From contig NZ_QLUW01000005.1 in NCBI RefSeq assembly GCF_003268025.1, positions 372,001-436,000 on the forward strand: DNA of 64,000 nucleotides, in the 5' to 3' direction. Below the pieces are notes generated by a model. That model saw nothing but the letters and a program-made list of their open reading frames with translations, had not been told where the DNA came from and did not search any database. The translations under genes were made by a program, and so were the position numbers. Below are positions 59,791 to 64,000 of the stretch, piece after piece. Origin of the DNA: Paenibacillus montanisoli. GTDB taxonomy: Bacteria > Bacillota > Bacilli > Paenibacillales > Paenibacillaceae. Position 1 is the first letter of the stretch; every line of letters begins with the position of its first letter.

Positions 59791-60702
59791 TCACGATTTC
59801 TTAAACGCTTTACGGATTGGGAAAGCCGCATCGATGACCCCAATCAAGCTGAGCGGCTGGAAAATCGCGACTAGCACAGAAAGAAGGACAGGTATCGCTT
59901 TATTCCATTTGCGTTCATGCGCAAGGAAGAAGAAGAAGCCCATTGCTTGAATGGAGAAGGCCATTTGCATCAGCGGGACCAGGTTATGGAGCGTCACGGT
60001 CATGAACGAGGTGCCGGTGTTCGGCGTCGCCATATCCGCGATAAGCGCAATTAAGTAGTAAAATACGAAAATCCGCGGCAATCTCCATTCGCGGGCTGCC
60101 TGCAGACGGGGAATCGCCAGACCGCTGCCGCGCAGCGCAGGAGCCGCTATGGCATGCGTAATCACGGCAAGCAGAAACGAAACGGTAATGAGCGCCATCG
60201 GGATCGAATGGATCAAGCTTTGAACGTATGACTCCGTCACGGTTGCCGTCCAACCGCTCGGCATCAGCCCTTGTTCTCTTAAGCTGTCAACGGTCTTCGT
60301 AGTGACTTCACGAATTTCACGCAGCAAGGAGAAATCAAACACGAGGTCAAATAGCACAAGCTCCAGCAGCAGCTGGGCAAGCAGCGTTAACACCGTGGCC
60401 GTCAATACTTTGCGTGCCGGCACCCCCTTTCGGTAGAAATGCCCCATGACAATCGACGGAACCAAGAAGAATAGCGCTACGATTAAGGCAGGCAATCCCA
60501 TGATTGCGACGCCGATGCCGTAAACGGCTGCCATATGCAGCGTAAACGCCCGTTTCGATAAGGTCGTGTAAAGTATTACCGTCGGCACCATTAATACGGC
60601 TGCTGCTAGTGCATTTATGACGGGAACCGCGACCATGAGCAGCAGAACGAACGCTGCGGCACTCCAGAGCACTGATTTAAAGCCGGTTTTCAAACCGTTC
60701 AC
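59791..60702 (-). CDS. yybS: YybS-family (DUF2232) membrane protein
   Basis: A 303-residue protein with about eight membrane helices, matching YybS in length and position directly upstream of gdpP, a conserved arrangement in Bacillales. Recognisable parts include the closing AMGFFFFLAHERKWNKAIPVLLSVLVAIFQPLSL. Function is unknown; some relatives resemble ECF-transporter substrate-binding components. The gap to gdpP is about 20 bases, so yybS-gdpP-rplI are one operon. Confidence 0.9.
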   Translation of the reverse strand: MNGLKTGFKSVLWSAAAFVLLLMVAVPVINALAAAVLMVPTVILYTTLSKRAFTLHMAAVYGIGVAIMGLPALIVALFFLVPSIVMGHFYRKGVPARKVLTATVLTLLAQLLLELVLFDLVFDFSLLREIREVTTKTVDSLREQGLMPSGWTATVTESYVQSLIHSIPMALITVSFLLAVITHAIAAPALRGSGLAIPRLQAAREWRLPRIFVFYYLIALIADMATPNTGTSFMTVTLHNLVPLMQMAFSIQAMGFFFFLAHERKWNKAIPVLLSVLVAIFQPLSLIGVIDAAFPIRKAFKKS

Positions 60703-60816
60703 CTCTTGCTGTTATACTAGTACAGAGCTTAAGCTTTACTCCCCATTATAGCATAAAACAATTTGAGCAACACAGGAGACGTTGTCCAGCCGGCTCCCCG
60801 CCATAGAAGTAAAAAA

Positions 60817-60848
60817 GCCGTCCTCTTGCTGAAGAGGACGGCATTCAT
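60817..60848. terminator. Terminator of the CBS-domain gene
   Basis: Perfect GCCGTCCTCTT / AAGAGGACGGC hairpin with a 4-base loop; followed by six T residues on the minus strand (60811-60816), 11 bases past the stop. Confidence 0.85.
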
Positions 60849-60852
60849 CTGG

Positions 60853-61293
60853 TTAACCGGCTGCCATTTCGTTTCCGGTTCTTGTAGGCTGATTAAAAAT
60901 AAGGGCTTCGCAATAATCGATAATGTCGCTCCGGCGTACGATTCCGATAAACCGGTTCATATCATCGATGACGGGGACGAAGTTCTGGACCTTAGCCAGC
61001 GAGATCAAATCCTCCATATTGGCATCAATCTGCACGGCCTTGTTCGTCATGCGCATCTTTACATCGGATAGCCTGACTTTATTGGTTTGGTCAAATGTGA
61101 CCTGTGGATTATTCTTCATATACCAGAGCAAATCGCCCTCGGTCAGCGTGCCAGCGTACCCGCCATCATCGTCTAAGATCGGTACAGCCGTATAGCGGTG
61201 ATGTTCCATGCGCTCTAGCGTTTGACGAAGCGTGGCATCGACCGTCAGCCATACAACCTCTTGCTTAGGCAGCAAAAAAAACGCAATATTCAT
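60853..61293 (-). CDS. CBS-domain protein
   Basis: About 146 residues with two CBS motifs: TLRQTLERMEHHRYTAVPILDDDGGYAGTLTEGDLLW (about 20-56) and MEDLISLAKVQNFVPVIDDMNRFIGIVRRSDIIDY (about 95-130). CBS pairs bind adenine nucleotides and sense energy state or c-di-AMP; this stand-alone form has no catalytic domain. I use the ATG at 61291-61293 (MNIAFFLLPKQEVVWL), which matches the usual start; the frame is open to 61359. Proximity to gdpP makes a c-di-AMP ligand an attractive idea, but this is speculation. Confidence 0.85.
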   Translation of the reverse strand: MNIAFFLLPKQEVVWLTVDATLRQTLERMEHHRYTAVPILDDDGGYAGTLTEGDLLWYMKNNPQVTFDQTNKVRLSDVKMRMTNKAVQIDANMEDLISLAKVQNFVPVIDDMNRFIGIVRRSDIIDYCEALIFNQPTRTGNEMAAG

Positions 61294-61392
61294 GTTCGGT
61301 TTCCCATTCCCTTCTACTTTCATCTTTCTGTCCGTGAAGAGCTCCGGGCCTAGCTGCAAGTTAACGAATCGATTCCGTCAGTGCCATTGCCG

Positions 61393-62478
61393 TTACTGCT
61401 TCTCTGCTGTTGATTCCGGTATCGACGATAACGACTGCACCGGTTTCTGCTCCTTCACTTGGTTCTCTTCAGGGAGCGGCAGCTCTGCTTTCGTTTTCTT
61501 CGGATTGAGCCAAGCTGCGATCAACTGCTTCGTTGCAGCCAAGTCCTTTTCATCCGCATAGTAGTACCACACACCATTTCTCTTGCTGTACTGACCTTTG
61601 CCTTTAAGAGTGTGGCTGTAAATGGTACGGTTGTCAGTCTGCAGCATGCTCTTCGCCAATTCGATCGAATGCTCCGGCGTCAGGTCCGTGGAGTAATTTT
61701 TGCCCATAATATCAATTAGTTCAGGAATCTTGGACCACTGCCCGACTTTTGAAGCTTTTGCCATGATGGCGTTTAGAAACTGCTGGTGACGTCCTGCGCG
61801 GCTTGTATCGCCGCCGGCATCTTCGCGGAAGCGGACATAATTGAGCGCCTCTGTGCCGTTGTAGAGCTCTTTTCCGGCCTTAACGACGAACTTCTCGTGA
61901 CCCGGATCATCATTAACCAGATCCTTCGTAATCGGCAGCGAAATGCCGCCCATCGCATCAATGACGTCGCGGAAGCCGGTAAAGTTAATTGTAGCATAAT
62001 GATCGACATGTGTGGTGAATAATCGCTCGACAGTTTCTACCGACATTTTGGCTCCGCCGAATGCGTAGGCATGGGTAATTTTATCCTCCCATTGATTGCC
62101 CCTTCTTGTCTTCTTGCCAACAATATCGACGTACGTATCGCGCGGGATGGATACCATCAGAATCGCCCCGTCAACCGGCCGGATGACAGTTAGGATCATC
62201 GTATCCGAGCGTCCGACTTCCTTGCCGCGCTGATCAACGCCAAGCAGCAGCATCGTGAACGGCTCTTCCTTCTTGTACGTGGTTTTGACCGGTTCATGGC
62301 CTTCCAACGGCTGATACGACTTCTCCAGCTTCTCCTTGACTGTATCGGAAAAGAACGTATCAAATCCCCACAAGGCCAATGCATTGCGATTGAAGTAGCC
62401 GACAGTACCTGCAAGCAGCACAATAACAAGCGTCACAGCGAGCCATGTATATAAGCGTCGTGTTTTTCTTGGTTGCAT
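61393..62478 (-). CDS. LCP-family (LytR-CpsA-Psr) cell-wall polymer ligase
   Basis: A 361-residue membrane-anchored protein: one N-terminal helix (about 12-30), then an extracytoplasmic LCP domain: FTMLLLGVDQRGKEVGRSDTMILTVI (about 72-97), ILMVSIPRDTYVDI (about 104-117), ITHAYAFGGAKMSVETVERLF and LNYVRFREDAGGDTSRAGRHQQFL. The Arg and Asp residues that bind polyprenyl pyrophosphate are present. LCP enzymes attach teichoic acids or other glycopolymers to peptidoglycan. The C-terminal tail is Lys/Pro/Glu-rich. Single gene upstream of the CBS gene. Confidence 0.92.
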   Translation of the reverse strand: MQPRKTRRLYTWLAVTLVIVLLAGTVGYFNRNALALWGFDTFFSDTVKEKLEKSYQPLEGHEPVKTTYKKEEPFTMLLLGVDQRGKEVGRSDTMILTVIRPVDGAILMVSIPRDTYVDIVGKKTRRGNQWEDKITHAYAFGGAKMSVETVERLFTTHVDHYATINFTGFRDVIDAMGGISLPITKDLVNDDPGHEKFVVKAGKELYNGTEALNYVRFREDAGGDTSRAGRHQQFLNAIMAKASKVGQWSKIPELIDIMGKNYSTDLTPEHSIELAKSMLQTDNRTIYSHTLKGKGQYSKRNGVWYYYADEKDLAATKQLIAAWLNPKKTKAELPLPEENQVKEQKPVQSLSSIPESTAEKQ

Positions 62479-62662
62479 ATGGTTGTAAACGCTCCATTCT
62501 CTTCAAATCTATTTACACGCGGCTTCCTTAATTCTAAACGATTATATGCGCACGAAAGTTACAAATGATTAGCAGCATTCCATTTCCAATTCTGGTCTTG
62601 CGATACAAGCATAGTTCGTGCTTTCGCCGAATACATACCTAACATAGGGAGGGGAAGAACGT

Positions 62663-63010
62663 ATGCAACCATTAGGACCGGATCCGTCTTCAACCGGTAT
62701 CGACCCAAAGGTCGTCGGCCTGCTTTGCTATTTGGGCAGCTTTGTTACAGGCATTTTGTTTCTTGTGCTGGAGAAGAAGAGCAACTTCGTCAAATTTCAC
62801 GCCATGCAATCGATTATGGTTTCAGTCGCCTTGCTTATCCTCAATATTTTGCTCGGCTTTATCCCGTTTATCGGCTGGCTGCTTGGCGTTTTGCTTACTC
62901 CGCTGACATTTATATTATGGATTGCATTAATGATCCTCGCGTTGCAAGGAAAGCGATTCAAGCTGCCGGTGATCGGCGAATTCGCAGAGCGGGAAGCAAG
63001 CAAGTTTTAA
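62663..63010 (+). CDS. DUF4870 membrane protein
   Basis: A 115-residue protein with three membrane helices (about 17-35, 45-65, 72-95), matching DUF4870: VVGLLCYLGSFVTGILFLVLEKKSNFVKFHAMQSIMV, then LGFIPFIGWLLG. It has no known function. AGGGAGGGGA precedes the ATG. It is the only plus-strand gene in the last 16 kb and is divergent from the LCP gene. Confidence 0.88.
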   Translation: MQPLGPDPSSTGIDPKVVGLLCYLGSFVTGILFLVLEKKSNFVKFHAMQSIMVSVALLILNILLGFIPFIGWLLGVLLTPLTFILWIALMILALQGKRFKLPVIGEFAEREASKF

Positions 63011-63028
63011 TGTATGATTAGACGCAAA

Positions 63029-63054
63029 AAAGGCAGCCGGGATCGGCTGCCTTT
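63029..63054. terminator. Bidirectional terminator
   Basis: AAAGGCAGCCG / CGGCTGCCTTT hairpin between the convergent DUF4870 and rpsR genes, with A/T runs on both sides. Confidence 0.85.
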
Positions 63055-63066
63055 CTGTTGTACGTC

Positions 63067-63345
63067 CTATTCCGTTGTATATGGCAACAGCGCTACTTGA
63101 CGGGAGCGTTTGATCGCGATCGTCAAAAGGCGTTGATACTTCGCGCTTGTTCCAGTTACACGACGTGGCAAAATTTTGCCGCGCTCGCTGATAAATTTAC
63201 GAAGCAGGTCCGTATCTTTATAGTCGATGTGTGTAATTTTGTTAGCAGTGAAGAAGCATACTTTACGGCGTTTGTTACGGCCTTTACGGCCGCCGAATTT
63301 GCGTTCTGGACGCTCGTCGCCACCATCTCTTTGCTTAAAGCTCAT
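63067..63345 (-). CDS. rpsR: 30S ribosomal protein S18
   Basis: A 92-residue protein from the ATG at 63343-63345 (AAAGGA upstream). The core [65 protein letters not shown] is the complete bS18 domain, with a Gly/Arg-rich N-terminal extension (about 1-28). It ends the rpsF-ssb-rpsR operon, 18 bases after ssb. Confidence 0.96.
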   Translation of the reverse strand: MSFKQRDGGDERPERKFGGRKGRNKRRKVCFFTANKITHIDYKDTDLLRKFISERGKILPRRVTGTSAKYQRLLTIAIKRSRQVALLPYTTE

Positions 63346-63363
63346 GTTCATCCGTCCTTTCAA

Positions 63364-63897
63364 TTAGAATGGCAAATCATCTTCCGATATATCGATCGGG
63401 CGTCCGTCATCTGAGAACGGATCACGATTGTTGTTGTTCCTTGGTGTGCCTCCCGAACGGCCTCCGCCTTGCGAATTGCCGCCACCGCCGAAGCCGCCTT
63501 GCTGGTTGCCTCCGCCGTAGCTGCTGCCGCCGCCATAGCTTGGAGCGCCTTCTTCACGCGGACCATTATCACGGTTACCGGATTCCAAGAAACGAACGTT
63601 GTCGGCAATGACTTCCGTCACGTAGACGCGCTTGCCTTCGTTGTTTTCGTAATTCCGCACCTGAATACGGCCTTCAACCGCCGTTAAGCGGCCTTTGCGC
63701 AAATAGTTCGCACAAGTTTCAGCAAGCTGCCGCCAAGTGACGATCGGAATAAAATCCGCCTCGCGTTCACCTTGACCGCCGCTTGTAAACGGACGATCCA
63801 CCGCAAGCGTAAATTGCGTTACCGCAACGCCTGCCGGCGTATAGCGCATTTCAGGATCCTTTGTTAATCTGCCGATGAGAATAACGCGGTTCAACAT
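63364..63897 (-). CDS. ssb: Single-stranded DNA-binding protein
   Basis: A 177-residue SSB: N-terminal OB-fold ([37 protein letters not shown]; then [37 protein letters not shown]), a Gly/Gln/Ser/Asn-rich linker (about 115-160), and the acidic protein-interaction tail DISEDDLPF. It coats single-stranded DNA and recruits replication and repair proteins. It lies between rpsF and rpsR, the canonical order in Bacillota. Confidence 0.97.
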   Translation of the reverse strand: MLNRVILIGRLTKDPEMRYTPAGVAVTQFTLAVDRPFTSGGQGEREADFIPIVTWRQLAETCANYLRKGRLTAVEGRIQVRNYENNEGKRVYVTEVIADNVRFLESGNRDNGPREEGAPSYGGGSSYGGGNQQGGFGGGGNSQGGGRSGGTPRNNNNRDPFSDDGRPIDISEDDLPF

Positions 63898-63938
63898 CGT
63901 CTATCGCCTCCAATCGAAACATCCTTGCGTTGATGAGA

Positions 63939-64000
63939 CTAAGCTACATCTTTAGTGACCAAGAAACGGATAACTTCATCCGTAATCTTCATGACGCGGT
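63939..64000 (-). CDS. rpsF: 30S ribosomal protein S6, 3' end only
   Basis: The last 19 codons and a TAG stop (63939-63941) of a minus-strand gene running off the window: RVMKITDEVIRFLVTKDVA. This is the C terminus of bS6, as expected from the rpsF-ssb-rpsR order. The start lies outside the window. Confidence 0.85.
   Translation of the reverse strand, partial: RVMKITDEVIRFLVTKDVA

Overview
The window looks like the chromosome of an endospore-forming, low-G+C Gram-positive of the Paenibacillus/Cohnella type. It carries spore-associated families (Spo0M, YheC/YheD), the WalRK-YycHIJ-HtrA cell-wall regulon, HelD, GdpP and an rpsF-ssb-rpsR cluster. The block dnaB-rplI-gdpP-yybS, purA, walRK and rlmH is the gene neighbourhood usually found near the replication origin of Bacillota. 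Most genes are on the minus strand. The taxonomic call is inference from gene content, not from a marker-gene comparison.

Left part (0-34 kb), accessory and metabolic genes: spo0M; an OmdA/YdeI-like protein; a two-gene ParM-like/ParR-like cassette followed by eight phased 10-bp repeats; cytochrome bd oxidase with its CydDC exporter (cydABDC); small orphan genes; malate:quinone oxidoreductase; the formaldehyde-fixing hxlR / hxlAB locus; a D,D-carboxypeptidase; a heme-stress locus (hssRS-hrtBA) with a candidate HssR box; an ECF sigma/anti-sigma pair; helD; a TerC-family gene; a DUF318 permease; a two-gene membrane-protein unit; a NarL-type two-component system; a CPBP protease; and a DHA2-type MFS exporter.

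Middle part (about 33.7-43.6 kb) is visibly more AT-rich and mosaic. It holds small hypothetical genes, one of them frameshifted, methyltransferases, a TetR/DUF4188 pair with twin operators, a phosphotransferase, Gfo/Idh and SDR oxidoreductases, an arsR-SRPBCC-DUF6526 operon and a methyltransferase-TPR gene. The rlmH 3' end at its right edge is repeated three more times (near 41.87, 41.73 and 39.98 kb), each copy encoding Glu-Pro-Tyr-His-Lys-stop. This is the signature of repeated site-specific insertion at the rlmH 3' end, as known for staphylococcal SCC elements. No recombinase gene lies in the window.

Right part (43.6-64 kb) is conserved core: rlmH and its CxxH/CxxC partner, htrA, yycJ, yycI, yycH, walK, walR, an M23 peptidase with LysM and G5 domains, a small membrane-anchored protein, purA with two PurR boxes and a promoter, dnaB, rplI, gdpP, yybS, a CBS-domain protein, an LCP-family ligase, a DUF4870 protein, rpsR, ssb and the 3' end of rpsF. 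I see no rRNA, tRNA, CRISPR array or complete insertion sequence.
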